A stretch of DNA of 64,000 bases from contig NC_061867.1 in NCBI RefSeq assembly GCF_907164915.1, forward strand, positions 21,685,202 through 21,749,201, in the 5' to 3' direction. The notes under the pieces are model-generated. The model saw only the letters and a program-made list of their open reading frames with translations. It searched no databases and was not told the origin of the DNA. This stretch comes from Impatiens glandulifera. Its lineage: Eukaryota; Streptophyta; Magnoliopsida; Ericales; Balsaminaceae. Numbering within the stretch: the stretch's first letter is position 1; each line of letters opens with the position of its first letter. Shown here piece after piece: positions 32,960 to 46,013 of this stretch. The position numbers and the translations under genes were made by a program.

Positions 32960-34555
32960 GCAAGATGATCGGATACTCGATTTTGGCTGTACGTATCATA
33001 TGTGTCCCAATCGAGACTAGTTTTCAACATATGATACAATTTCTAAAGGTGTTGTGTTAACGGAAGACAATTCATCATGCAAGGTTGTGGGTATAGGAAT
33101 AATAAAAATCAAGATGTTTGATGGAGTTGTTCGAACACTTGATTATGTGAGACATATTCCTAGTTTGAAGAGAAATCTTATTTCTCTTAGTACCCTCGAT
33201 TCAAAAGGTTACAAGTACACGGTTGAAGGTGGAGTTATTAAGGTTGGTAAATATGTTCTTGTCGTGATGAAAGATAAAAAAGAAAACTTGATATGTTATT
33301 TGTTCTTAAAAACTTCACCATTGTAGGTAATGTTGTTGTCGTTACCTCCTCGTTTTTTTGATAATGATGTCACAAAATTGTGGCATATGTGACTTGGTCA
33401 TATAAGTGAGAATAGAATGACCGAGTTGAGGAAGCGAGAACTTGTTGATGGAAAGAGTATTAGTAAATTAAAGTTTTATGAGCATTGCATCATCGACAAT
33501 CAGAAAAGAGTCAGGTCTCTAAAGTAATTCACAACCCTAAAGGAACATTATATCCAGTCTGGTCGTTGGGGACCGTCTTGGTGCCTTCTATGGGAGGTAC
33601 TTATTATATGATAATGATTATCGATGATTTCTCTAGAAAAGTTTGGGCTTTCTTCTTGAAGAAAAAGAGTGATGTGTTCTTTAAGTTTACGAAGTGGAAT
33701 ACTATGATTGATAAATAGACAGGAAAACTAATAAAACGTTTGCGTACTGATAATGGTTTGGAGTTCTATTTTAAAGAATTTAATTCTCTATGCAAAACTA
33801 AATAAATCGTAAGGCACCATACAGTGTCTAAGAATCCACAACATAATGGTGTGATAGAGAGGATGAATATAACTTTGATGAGGAAGGTACGATGTAAGCT
33901 CCTTAATGTTGATTTATCAAAGTCTTTTTGTGCTGAAACTATAAATTTAGCATGTGTCCTCGTCAACCATTCTCCGTCAACTGCAATTAGTAAACATACT
34001 CCACAAGAAGTATGGTATGGTATTCCTTCTATTTATTCTAATTTAATTTTTTTTGTTCGGTGTATGCTCATGTTGATAAATGAAAATTGGAGGTTCGATC
34101 TATGAAGTGTATTTTCATCGGCTACAAGTCTGGTGTAAAGAGGTATAAATTATGGTGTATAGAGGTGTTTTTTATGAGACATCTATGTTACATGCTACAC
34201 CTCTTATATTTTCTTGTGGTCAGATTGAGCAAAAATCTAACACTTTTTGAGATAAAATTAAGCAAGAATTTAGTAAGTAGGTGGACTTTGAAAGTAGATC
34301 AGAATCTAAACCTACAACACTACCGTCAACTACACCAGAATTGTCAGATACTTCACCGCTTGCACCACAATATCATATTGTTGTAGATAAGCCTATATAT
34401 GAAATTAGACCTCCTCGAAGACTCGATGAGGAAGGTTATTGTCCAATTTTAGAGATTGATTTTACTAATGTGTTTTCTCTAGTTGTGAAATATATTTTGA
34501 TTCGAGTATTACTTGGCATTGTCGTGATTCATATGTTGGAGCTTGAATACTTAGA
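32960..34555 (+). pseudogene. Copia element F protease and integrase, broken
   Basis: The protease region reads ILDFGCTYHMCPN (about 32978-33015), with the DSG-type active triplet changed to DFG. It then runs VRHIPSLKRNLISLSTLDSKGY (in part) to 33326. The integrase core shows [18 protein letters not shown] (about 33615-33670), RLRTDNGLEF (about 33738) and PQHNGVIERMN (about 33835-33865), so the catalytic acids remain. In-frame stops at about 33717 and 33803 separate them. The post-integrase block CIFIGYKSGVKRYKLW is near 34100. Nothing after 34500 is recognisable. Confidence 0.82.
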
Positions 34556-36960
34556 TTAGTCTGAAGGGAAGCGTAGATCAAAGGGTGATGCAGTATTATG
34601 TTCAATAGATTCATCAAAAACAACATGCGAAGATTTTTCAACAGTAAAAGTCCTAGTATTATATACTCTATATGCTTTGCTAACAGCCGAATATCCTAAC
34701 ATTATTCCTTCATCTGATTTTGCATCAAAAGCGGTCAAGTACTTTTTACTGTTGATGTGAATATAACACTTACAACCAAAGATCCTAAGATACTGGATGT
34801 TAGGAACTCTGTCATTGTATATTTCAAACGGTATTTTAGTTAGCCGTTTGGTGATTAAAAATCAATTTTGTCTATAACATGTAGTGTTGATAGCCTCGTC
34901 CCAAAATTTTTGAGCAACACCCGAATCGATATCATAGACTGTGCGGCTTCCTTGAGAGTTCGGTTTATTCTCTCAGTGAGTCCGCTTTGTTGAGGTGTTC
35001 TAGCACTAGATAACTTGTGCCTAATACCGGAATCCTCAAGAAAGGTAGTTAAGGTACTGTTTGTAAACTCGATTCCTCTTTCACTTCTGATTTTATTTAT
35101 TCGGATTGATTTCTCATTTTGCAGTCTTATAAGCAGTTTAATCAAATTCGGTGTAGCTTGATTTTTAGATGCCAAAAATGTTACCCAAGTAATCTAGAAT
35201 AATCATCAATAACAACCATAGTGTAGTGCATACCGCCTAGGCTTGTGACCCTAACTGGTCCAAATAAATCCATGTGAAGTAGTTCTAAACATCGTTTAGA
35301 TTGATAATTTTCGTTGCTTTTGAACGATGATTTTATTTGTTTTCCCATTTGACAAGCAGCACATACTTTATCTTTTGCAAATTTTATATTTGGAAAACCA
35401 TGAATTAACTCTTTAGAACATATAAAGTTATCGTTTTGAAGTTCAAATGGTTTAACCGTTTGTGTCAGAGCAAATTCGGATCATTCCTAGCCATCATGCA
35501 AACAGGATTTTCAATTTCGATTTTCCAGTCTACTTTGTAAATATTTCCTAGCCGGTTTCTTGTTAATAGAATGTTACCCTGAGGGTTTTTAAATAAGTCT
35601 GCATGCTTATAAAACTCAACTGTATATCCTATGTCACACATTTGACTAATGCTTAGCAAATTAAAATGCAAGTTTTCAACTAAGAGTACATTATTTATAG
35701 AGATATTGCCATGGACAATCTTACCATTGCCCACAGCTCTACCTTTAGAGTTGTCGCCGAAAGTGATCATTGCACCGGCTTCATGAATAATTTCGGTCAA
35801 TAGTCCACTGTTTCCGGTCATATGTTTGGAACATCCGCTGTCCAGATACCATTCCGAGTTTCCTAACCGCTTGCTCCTCCTAACCTGAAAAAATAAATAT
35901 TTACACCAATTTGGTACCCACCTTTACTTGGGTCCGTGATTGATTAGTCCTTTAAGGATCCACACTTTAATAAGGCAGATGACTTCCCCAGTAGTAGTTC
36001 TAATTATTTTACTGGTACTCAGCTTGACATCTCTCTGTCTTCATGTAAATACCTCATTATGTCGTGATAGAGATTGTTGGTTAGTCTTATATGAGCGTGT
36101 ATCGATTTGTTTTCTTACTGGCCGGTTGGTTTTTCTTCTCTTAGGATGAAGTCATTTATCCGAATCAGTTGGACCTACATATTTGATTTCCTTGTCCAAT
36201 TTTGAATCATGGTCTGCCTCATTGTCGGTTGAAGAGCTCTTGACAAATCTTACGAATGGAAGATTGCCTTTGTTGAGTTTCATCCTGTTGGAAGATTTCC
36301 GGTTAGCCGATTTGCTGCCTTTATAGTTGAGCCCAAACATGTATTTGGGATGTCTTTGGTATATAGACATCTGACTCACCGCTTCACTAGATTTATTCCA
36401 GGCACCCATGACATATTTTTCTCTTTCGTTTTCTTCGGTTAGTGGTTGAACTGTTTTCTTGAGCTTCTCATTCTCAAAAGATGGTTCAACCGGTTCGTAA
36501 ATTGTGAATCTACTAGACTTTCTGATTTCAACGTTTGACCGGATCGATAAAATTGTGGATAGGTTTTTGAACTCAACAATCATGTCGTTGAGTGCAATAA
36601 CCAGATCTTCTTTAGTTAATTCAGCACTTGAGAAATCGAATTCCTCTTGAGAGTTAGGTACCTCTTCTTCCTTAGCCATGAAGCAAGTGACTCTTTCTTC
36701 ATCGCTGTCGGAGTAGGCCCACTCACTTCTACCGTCAGAAGCTATTAGTGCTTTTTGAGTCTCTTTTCCTTCACCGTTTTATTGGTTATCACCCCTCTGA
36801 TAGTTGTTTGCCGATTTCCGGTCATCTCGTCTCGGTCATCTGCATTCCGACCTGAAATGACCCAAAGCGTTACAGTTAAAACATCTTACAATGAATTTGT
36901 CACCGTAATTATAGTTGTAGTTTTGATTGTTCGATGGTTGATTCTTCTTCATGAATGTTT
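34556..36960 (-). pseudogene. E-type copia element remnant, minus strand: gag end, protease, integrase
   Basis: Read on the minus strand from 36960. The zinc knuckle region is near 36880-36845 (CFNC...GHFRSECR-like). A gag C-terminal frame covers 36679-36152 (LTKEDLVIALNDMIVEFKNL ... EIKYVGPTDSDK). A protease with intact LDSGCSKHMTGNSG lies at about 35850-35800. The pre-integrase and integrase frame is 35430-34855 (QQSGLTERINRTLKEAA), and the post-integrase block IMLGYSAVSKAYRVYN is at 34710-34660. Reverse transcriptase, RNase H and both LTRs are missing. It is related in gag to 15331-16232 and to element E, but here protease and integrase survive, so it shows what element E has lost. Confidence 0.85.
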
Positions 36961-36974
36961 GATGGTTGATTCTT

Positions 36975-37112
36975 CCTTCGATGGTAGTTTTGTCACGTAT
37001 TTGGTTAAGAAATCTATTGAAGGAATCATTGTTGCAGACTTCTTAGCAGATCAACCTATCAAGTCGAACCTTCTTTTGAACTCGACTTTCCTGATGACGC
37101 CATTTTTTTTAC
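36975..37112 (+). pseudogene. Ty3-gypsy RNase H scrap
   Basis: The plus frame reads FVTYLVKKSIEGIIVADFLADQPIKS. This matches the plant gypsy RNase H boundary motif of the KGS-(I/V)-I-A-(D/E)-FLA type, followed by a remnant of the usual FDFPDDD block in another frame. It is only about 45 codons long. Confidence 0.6.
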
Positions 37113-39106
37113 TAGTGGAAGTTTTTAGATATCATCCACTTGAATTGGACCTACTCTACCCATTTCATTAAATATAGAGGATCCATGACACCTCACAACT
37201 TAGACCCTTGGTTGATATGGTCTAAGTTCTTGGTTGACAACTTAGATAATTTGAATTTGAATTTAAATACAAAGTTTTTTCCTCTTTGCTTCCAACGACA
37301 CATGGTCTTGCTTGATTTCAAATTGCCATCATTTGGCACATGGTTTTCGTTGACCTTGAATTGAATTAAATTTGACCAAATTTTGGAATTGATTGGAGAC
37401 TTTCTTGATGTCACGGTCGGATCTTTGGTCGTCCTGTAAAACTGGAAATTTTAATTAATAAATCAATTATAAAATCAATCATAACTAACATCTAACCAAT
37501 AATCAAACAAACTAAGTAAACAAAAGAAAGACTTAATCAAAATTAATTTGCAAAAATAATTTTTTTTGTTCAAACTAATTAACTACTAAACCAACTAATT
37601 ATTTAATTATAATTAAAAATAAAGACTAAATTCTATACCCATAACGCTTATAATTTTCTAAAAACCTAATTAACTAACCATTTACTCCTAAAATAAACTA
37701 TTTAATCTAATAGAATAAAAAAAACAAGTCTACAATAATATTAAAAATTAATTTATTGAAAATAACTTAAACTAACATTTTTTTATTATTCTTTTTTTTT
37801 GACATTTAAAAAAAAGTCTTCATTTTTTAAATAAAATAATAGTCCAAAATATTTAATTTAAACTATTATCTTAATTTATTTTAAACCTGAAATCAATTAT
37901 TCTTAAAATCTAAATTACTCCAAAAATAATTGTATATTAATAATCTATGCAATAGGTTCGAAATTTATTTAAAATATAAATTATAAAATTGATTAGTGAA
38001 AAATGATTGTCTACAAATATATATATATTAATGCTAGTTTATTAGTGCAAATAAATTGACAAAATAAAATAATATATAATAATTTTAATTTATTTATTTT
38101 CTTTGCAGAGAAGAAAAAATGAATATTTAGCAAAGAAAATATGAAGAAAATAGTGATGCTAGTTTAGTTTATGGTTAAAAGGGACAATGATTGAAATGAA
38201 CTAAAACAATGTTCACCATTTTAGTTTTTCAAACGTTTGTCCAAATTTTCAATTTTGTGTGTCGTTGTTAAATGTTAGTTATGTTTCAAATAAATTCCTA
38301 AAATTTCTAGAAAGGATTTAAGACCTACTTTAAACTCTTATTTTTGTCTCTAATTTCAATTTTTATATATTTAAGTTTAGTATATTTCATTCATAACTTA
38401 ATTATTTAAATAATTAATAAAGATTTACTACTAACATGATTTATAAATTTATGGTTGAATTTATTTTATTTTAATCACTTTATATTGATAATATTCAAAT
38501 TTAAATTTTAAAATTAGAAAAACGGATTTACTCAGCTTAAAAATAGAAACCCTAAGAAATTACAAAAACTGATCACATGTTTTAAAACTGGAGATTGAAG
38601 AACCAGCCTTGAACCGCAAGCCTATAACCCAGCCTAAGTTCTGCCGAGGCTCAAAACCGAAACTTGGGCCCAAAGCTAATGAACTAGACCAATGGCCCTT
38701 ACTTCCATTTTGTTTTCTTTTCTTTTCATTTAGCTATATTATATTTATTTTGTATTACAAAATTAAACATAATAAAATAAGTGTAAAATATTTCTAGAAA
38801 AGGTCAAAAATATTAAAAACAGAGTAATTAGAAAGCAATTGGTAATTAGTAATTGAATGGAAGTAAAATAATGGAGACTATTTTTAACCTTACGAAGATG
38901 TTTTTTCTCATGTATAATTAAGCATCGAACTTTTAAAGAATATATTTTCTTAGAGCGTTATTATTTTACACGCCAAAATACTTCTTTACTTAATTTTGTG
39001 GGGAAAATTCGGTATCAGTCACAAACTAATTTTTAACTAACTTTCAGATTATATTTTATTTTATTTCATTCAAAATTTGAAAAAGAGATTTATATTTTAT
39101 ATTATC
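37113..39106. other. Unassigned AT-rich sequence up to the assembly gap
   Basis: No gene is supported. 38600-38720 has a higher GC block (CAGCCTAAGTTCTGCC...TTGGGCCCAAAGC) of the sort found in retrotransposon LTRs, but no ends could be placed. Confidence 0.45.
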
Positions 39107-39606
39107 NNNNNNNNNNNNNNNNNNNNNNNNNNNNNNNNNNNNNNNNNNNNNNNNNNNNNNNNNNNNNNNNNNNNNNNNNNNNNNNNNNNNNNNNNNNNNN
39201 NNNNNNNNNNNNNNNNNNNNNNNNNNNNNNNNNNNNNNNNNNNNNNNNNNNNNNNNNNNNNNNNNNNNNNNNNNNNNNNNNNNNNNNNNNNNNNNNNNNN
39301 NNNNNNNNNNNNNNNNNNNNNNNNNNNNNNNNNNNNNNNNNNNNNNNNNNNNNNNNNNNNNNNNNNNNNNNNNNNNNNNNNNNNNNNNNNNNNNNNNNNN
39401 NNNNNNNNNNNNNNNNNNNNNNNNNNNNNNNNNNNNNNNNNNNNNNNNNNNNNNNNNNNNNNNNNNNNNNNNNNNNNNNNNNNNNNNNNNNNNNNNNNNN
39501 NNNNNNNNNNNNNNNNNNNNNNNNNNNNNNNNNNNNNNNNNNNNNNNNNNNNNNNNNNNNNNNNNNNNNNNNNNNNNNNNNNNNNNNNNNNNNNNNNNNN
39601 NNNNNN
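39107..39606. other. Assembly gap of 500 Ns
   Basis: The run of N is 500 bases, a common placeholder size, so the true length is unknown. It directly borders the tandem array on its right, which suggests the assembly broke in that array. Confidence 0.98.
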
Positions 39607-39761
39607 ATCTTTTTTCTTTTTTTTTCATAAAACAATACGAAAAATATATATATATAAATGAGAAGATAGAAAGTAAAAAAAAATGATTATTAAAGATACA
39701 AACTTAATATTTGGTGTGTCTCTCCTAAATTTATATATATTATTTTTTTCTTCTTAACTAA

Positions 39762-39812
<51 letters not shown>

Positions 39813-40659
39813 TTGGTAACTCTAATAATAAATTTATATTTTATTATATATATATATATATTATATTTTATCATTAATTTTATAATAATACAAAAAAAAT
39901 CTTTCAAATAAATTTTATATTTTTTTTTTAAAAAAAAATATAAAATTATTTAAAATATAAAATTATAAAAACCAATATTAAACAATACGACAGTTCATAT
40001 ACGCTTACCATATTTCTACACATTTTATAAGAATTTCTTTCTCCTATCATAATTACCTATACATAATTAATAATTTAATCCTCTTACTATAATTATTAAT
40101 TTAACTTTCTTAATTAAATTTTATTTTATTTTATTAATTTTTCTTTCTTAATTATATTTTTTATTATTATATCTCTTATACATATTATTTTTAGTCATTA
40201 ATTTTATATAAACTTATATTTAATATTAAATATTTTTTTATATTTTTTATATAAATATTTATGATATAATAATAATAATAATAATATATATAATGACGTT
40301 TAATATGATTGATTAAACTCACACTAAAATTATAAATATATAATTAATTATTAGTAATTGTTTCATAATATAAGTAAATTTTATGAAAATAAATTAAGAG
40401 GTCTCATAAATAAAGATTAAATATGTAAACGATAAAATACCTGAAAAAAAAATATAATAATTATTAATTTATCTCTCATTTTGTAATTACTAATTTTTTT
40501 TTCTATCAATTTTTTTATCAATCTTATTTCATAAGAGAATACGAAAAATATATATATAAATGAGAAGATAGAAAGTAAAAAAAAATGATTATTAAAGATA
40601 TAAACTTAATATTAGGTCTCTCCTAAATTTATATATATTATTTTTTTCTTCTTAACTAA

Positions 40660-40696
<37 letters not shown>

Positions 40697-42403
40697 TTGG
40701 TAACTCTAATAATAAATTTATATTTTATTATATATATATATATATTATATTTTATCATTAATTTTATAATAATACAAAAAAAAATATTTCAAATAAATTT
40801 TATACTTTTTTTTTAAAAAAAATATAAAATTACTTAAAATATAAAATTATAAAAACCAATATTAAACAATACGACAGTTCATATACGCTTACCATATTTC
40901 TACACATTTTATAAGAATTTCTTTCTCCTATCATAATTACCTATACATAATTAATAATTTAATCCTTTTACTATAATTATTAATTTAACTTTCCTAATTA
41001 AATTTTATTTTATTTTATTAATTTTTCTTTCTTAATTATATTTTTTATTATTATATCTCTTATATATATTATTTTTAGTCATTAATTTTATATAAACTTA
41101 TATTTAATATTAAATATTTTTTATATTTTTTATATAAATATTTATGATATCATAATAATAATATATATAATGACGTTTAATATGATTGATTAAACTCACA
41201 CTAAAATTACAAATATATAATTAATTATTAGTAATTGTTTCATAATATAAGTAAATTTTATGAAAATAAATAAAGAGGTCTCATAAATAAAGATTAAATA
41301 TGTAAACGATAAAATGCCTGAAAAAAAAATATAATAATTATTAATTTATCTCTCATTTTGTAATTACTAATTTTTTTTATCAATCTTTTTTCTTTTTTTT
41401 TCATAAAACAATACGAAAAATATATATATAAATGAGAAGATAGAAAGTAAAAAAAAAATGATTATTAAAGATACAAACTTAATATTTGGTGTGTCTCTCC
41501 TAAATTTATATATATTATTTTTTTCTTCTTAACTAATATTTATATATATATATATATATAAATTTGGTAACTCTAATAATAAATTTATATTTTATTATAT
41601 ATATATATATATATTATATTTTATCATTAATTTTATAATAATACAAAAAAAATCTTTCAAATAAATTTTATATTTTTTTTAAAAAAAAATATAAAATTAT
41701 TTAAAATATAAAATTATAAAAACCAATATTAAACAATACGACAGTTCATATACGCTTACCATATTTCTACACATTTTATAAGAATTTCTTTCTCCTATCA
41801 TAATTACCTATACATAATTAATAATTTAATCCTTTTACTATAATTATTAATTTAATTTTCCTAATTAAATTTTATTTTATTTTATTAATTTTTCTTTCTT
41901 AATTATATTTTTTATTATTATATCTCTTATATATATTATTTTTAGTCATTAATTTTATATAAACTTATATTTAATATTAAATATTTTTTATATTTTTTAT
42001 ATAAATATTTATGATATCATAATAATAATATATATAATGACGTTTAATATGATTGATTAAACTCACACTAAAATTACAAATATATAATTAATTATTAGTA
42101 ATTGTTTCATAATATAAGTAAATTTTATGAAAATAAATAAAAAGGTCTCATAAATAAAGATTAAATATGTAAACGATAAAATGCCTGAAAAAAAATATAA
42201 TAATTATTAATTTATCTCTCATTTTGTAATTACTAATTTTTTTTATCAATCTTTTTTCTTTTTTTTTCATAAAACAATACGAAAAATATATATATATAAA
42301 TGAGAAGATAGAAAGTAAAAAAAAATGATTATTAAAGATACAAACTTAATATTTGGTGTGTCTCTCCTAAATTTATATATATTATTTTTTTCTTCTTAAC
42401 TAA

Positions 42404-42448
<45 letters not shown>

Positions 42449-43790
42449 TTGGTAACTCTAATAATAAATTTATATTTTATTATATATATATATATATTAT
42501 TTTATCATTAATTTTATAATAATACAAAAAAAATCTTTCAAATAAATTTTATATTTTTTTTTTAAAAAAAAATATAAAATTATTTAAAATATAAAATTAT
42601 AAAAACCAATATTAAACAATACGACAGTTCATATACGCTTACCATATTTCTACACATTTTATAAGAATTTCTTTCTCCTATCATAATTACCTATACATAA
42701 TTAATAATTTAATCCTTTTACTATAATTATTAATTTAATTTTCCTAATTAAATTTTATTTTATTTTATTAATTTTTCTTTCTTAATTATATTTTTTATTA
42801 TTATATCTCTTATATATATTATTTTTAGAATTTTATATAAACTTATATTTAATATTAAATATTTTTTATATAAATATTTATGATATCATAATAATAATAT
42901 ATATAATGACGTTTAATATGATTGATTAAACTCACACTAAAATTACAAATATATAATTAATTATTAGTAATTGTTTCATAATATAAGTAAATTTTATGAA
43001 AATAAATAAAGAGGTCTCATAAATAAAGATTAAATATGTAAACGATAAAATGCCTGAAAAAAAATATAATAATTATTAATTTATCTCTCATTTTGTAATT
43101 ACTAATTTTTTTTATCAATCTTTTTTCTTTTTTTTTTTCATAAACAATACGAAAAATATATATATAAATGAGAAGATAGAAAGTAAAAAAAAAATAATTA
43201 TTAAAGATACAAACTTAATATTAGGCGTGTCTCTCCTAAATTTATATATATTATTTTTTTTCTTCCTAACTAATATTTTTATATATATATATAAATTTGG
43301 TAACTCTAATAATTAATTTATATTTTATTATATATATATATATTATATTTTATCATTAATTTTATAATAATACAAAAAAAAATCTTTTAAATAAATTTTA
43401 TACTTTTTTTTAAAAATATATATAAAATTATTTAAAATATACACTTACCATATTTGTACACATTTTATAAGAATTTCTTTCTTCTATCATAATTACCTAT
43501 ACATAATTAATAATTTAATCCTCTTATTATCATTATTAATTTAATTTTCCTAATTAAATTAAATTAAATTTTATTTATTTTTCTTTCTTAATTATATTTT
43601 TTATTATTATATCTCTTATATATATTATTTTTATTCATTAATTTTATATAAACTTATATTTAATATTAATTATTTTTCATATTTTTTATTTAAATATTTA
43701 TGATATAATAATAATATATATATATAATGACGTTTAATATGATTGATTAAACTCACACTGAAATTTCAAATTTATCCTTCTTAAATATTA
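39607..43790. repeat. AT-rich tandem array, unit about 870 bp, nearly five copies
   Basis: The same order of landmarks repeats: ACGAAAAATATATATA-AATGAGAAGATAG, a variable (TA)n, TTTGGTAACTCTAATAATAAATT, ACGACAGTTCATATACGC, and GACGTTTAATATGATTGATT. The ACGACAGTTC landmark starts at 39987, 40871, 41738 and 42621 (spacings 884, 867, 883). The GACGTTTAAT landmark recurs five times up to about 43730. Copies are very similar apart from the length of (TA)n. The last copy has lost the ACGACAG block and is more diverged. Confidence 0.93.
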
Positions 43791-43919
43791 AATATTCATT
43801 CCTCTTTCATATTAATAATATATCTTTCCTAATTAATTTCTTTTTTTTAATTTTCTTTCTCATCCTATATATATATATATTGTAACTCTAATAATTAATT
43901 AATTTTTTATTTTTTTCCC

Positions 43920-44363
43920 TTATTTTAAAATCAAATAGCATTTCTCTCACCTAAAAAGAGTTAGGTTAATATATAATTATATTAAATTAAAAAAAGTTAA
44001 AATAATGTTTTATATAATAAATATGGAGAAAAAATAAAAAAATATATATATTTTAATCAAAATTAATAAATTATTTTAAAATCAATTTAATAAATATGGA
44101 GACTAATTTTTAATGGGTTACATTATTATTTTATAGCCCATTTTTTATTAAATAGTGAGACTCATTAATACATATATATTATATTTATATATACGGTAAA
44201 ACAAAGAAAAATAAATAATTAATAAAATTAAATGAAGAAAAAAAATTAAATTATTGATGTGGATCATTTCGGAGAGATTGTACACGTCCAACATTTAAAA
44301 TTAAGCGTTATTAAATGTATATAAAAATTAATATTTAAAAAATTAATATTAAACGGTTCTTTC

Positions 44364-44419
<56 letters not shown>

Positions 44420-45110
44420 TATATATATATATATAATTTTATCATTAGTTTTATATAAATATAAATTTTTATCATATCGTCACATAAATAAATTTTATAC
44501 TTAATATTTTAGTCAGTTACATTTATTATTTTATAGCCCATTTTTTTTAATGTATAATGAGTAAAATTGATGAAAAAATATATAATTTATATGATTAACA
44601 TGAATATATATATGGAAATAAAAAAACAATTTATTAATAAAGATAAATGAAGAGAGAACATGTTGTATGTTGTATACCTCTAACATAAATAAATTTTATA
44701 TTTTTTTTAATAAAAATAGATTATATATATTTTAGTTTATTTAAAAAATAAATATTTTAAAATCAAATAGTATTTCTCTCACCTCACCAGTTACATTAAT
44801 ATATAATTATTTATATTTATTATTTTATAGTCCATTTTTTTAAATAAATAGTGATACTCATTAATAAAATTAAAATGATAAAATATATATATATATATTT
44901 TATATGATTAGTGTGAATATATATATATGGTAAGAGAAAGAGAAACAGTTAATTAATAAAAATAATTGAAGAGAATAAGAAAAATAAATGTGAATTATTT
45001 TGGAGAGAGAATGTTGTACACCTCCAAAATTTATGATGTGAATTATTTTGGAGAGAGAATGTTGTACACCTCTAAAATTTAAAATTAAGCGTTGTATATA
45101 TATATATATT
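43920..45110. repeat. Second, decayed tandem repeat family (about 0.4-kb unit, three copies)
   Basis: Blocks recur in the same order: AAAATCAAATAGTATTTCTCTCACC with a following TTAATATATAATTAT (43925, 44760), TATTATTTTATAGCCCATTTTTT with ACTCATTAATA (44128, 44510, 44816), and GGAGAGA...TGTACACCTCTAACATTTAAAATTAAGCG (44271, 44655, 45050). Similarity is modest. Within it, 44989-45034 and 45035-45080 are a nearly exact 46-bp duplication. Confidence 0.65.
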
Positions 45111-45618
45111 CTTTAAAATTTGAATTATGGATCGAATTATATAAAATTTTACTTTGATCTAATATTTATTTACATTTTTTTATTCATAATCAAACCTCCA
45201 CGGATATGACTTACACTAATAAGGTCTAAAAATCAACCATAGACTATATTACTAACTATTTTTTTTCTTATTTATCATAACGGACTATTTGTGAGTCTAA
45301 CTGTTATAAATCAAGGTGCAGCTATAAATAATTATTTTAATTCGAAAGAGATGAAATAAAGAACTTTTGTCATTACATGATACTTTGGATTATAAATCAA
45401 AGTTGCACATAATATAGATCAAGAATAATGACAAACTTATTTAAAGTTATATGAAATTGGAAATAAATTGTAAGAAATTATAACTAAAAAACTACTTTAA
45501 ATAGTTTGAACCAGAATGAGAAACTATGATTCAATAAATAAACTCTCAAACGAAACACATGTTAGTTTTCTAATATATTATGCTCATACTTTGAGTAAAC
45601 TTTTCATATTATTATATA

Positions 45619-45978
45619 GGAAAAAAAGCTCACTTAGACGTATGTACTTGTACAACTAGCTCACTTAAACGTATGTACTAATAAAAGGTTATTTAAACGT
45701 ACGTACTATCAAAAATTAGTTCATTTAGACTCTTTTTGTAACCATGGTTAACTTTTATTTTTAAATTTATATATTTATTAATTAAATATTAATATATTTT
45801 CTCTCTCTCTTTCCTTTTCATTTATTATTTTATTTATTAATAAAAGTTAACCATGGTTACGAAAAGAGGCTAAATGAGTCAATTTTTGATAGTACATATG
45901 TTTAAATGACATTTTATTAGTACATACGTCTAAGTGAGCTAGTTGTACAAATACATACGTCTAAGTGAGATTTTTTCC
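45619..45978. mobile_element. Mutator-like MITE with long inverted repeats and 9-bp target duplication
   Basis: Arms of about 140 bp (from 45619 and to 45978) are inverted copies starting GGAAAAAA(A)GCTCACTTAGACGTATGTA. Exact TATTATATA flanks both sides (45610-45618 and 45979-45987), and 9 bp is the Mutator size. Within each arm a ~30-bp unit (CTCACTTARACGTATGTACT) is repeated two or three times. The short centre holds a CT-rich run. There is no open frame. Confidence 0.88.
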
Positions 45979-46013
45979 TATTATATAAGCTTTGGAGTGT
46001 TGTTATTGAGAGT

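Larger units (their letters stand above)
32081..34555 (+). mobile_element. Ty1-copia element F, 5' half, truncated at 34555
   Basis: Primer-binding site, gag, protease and integrase follow in copia order. The coding sequence ends in the linker after integrase, where it abuts a minus-strand element at 34556. Reverse transcriptase, RNase H and the 3' LTR are missing. Confidence 0.85.

Noticed and set aside
39056..39661. Long open frames across the N run
   Set aside because: They exist only because N is read as non-stop; there is no sequence evidence.
39760..39810. (TA)n runs as replication origin or scaffold attachment sites
   Set aside because: Dinucleotide repeats are everywhere in this AT-rich DNA; nothing specific supports such a role.
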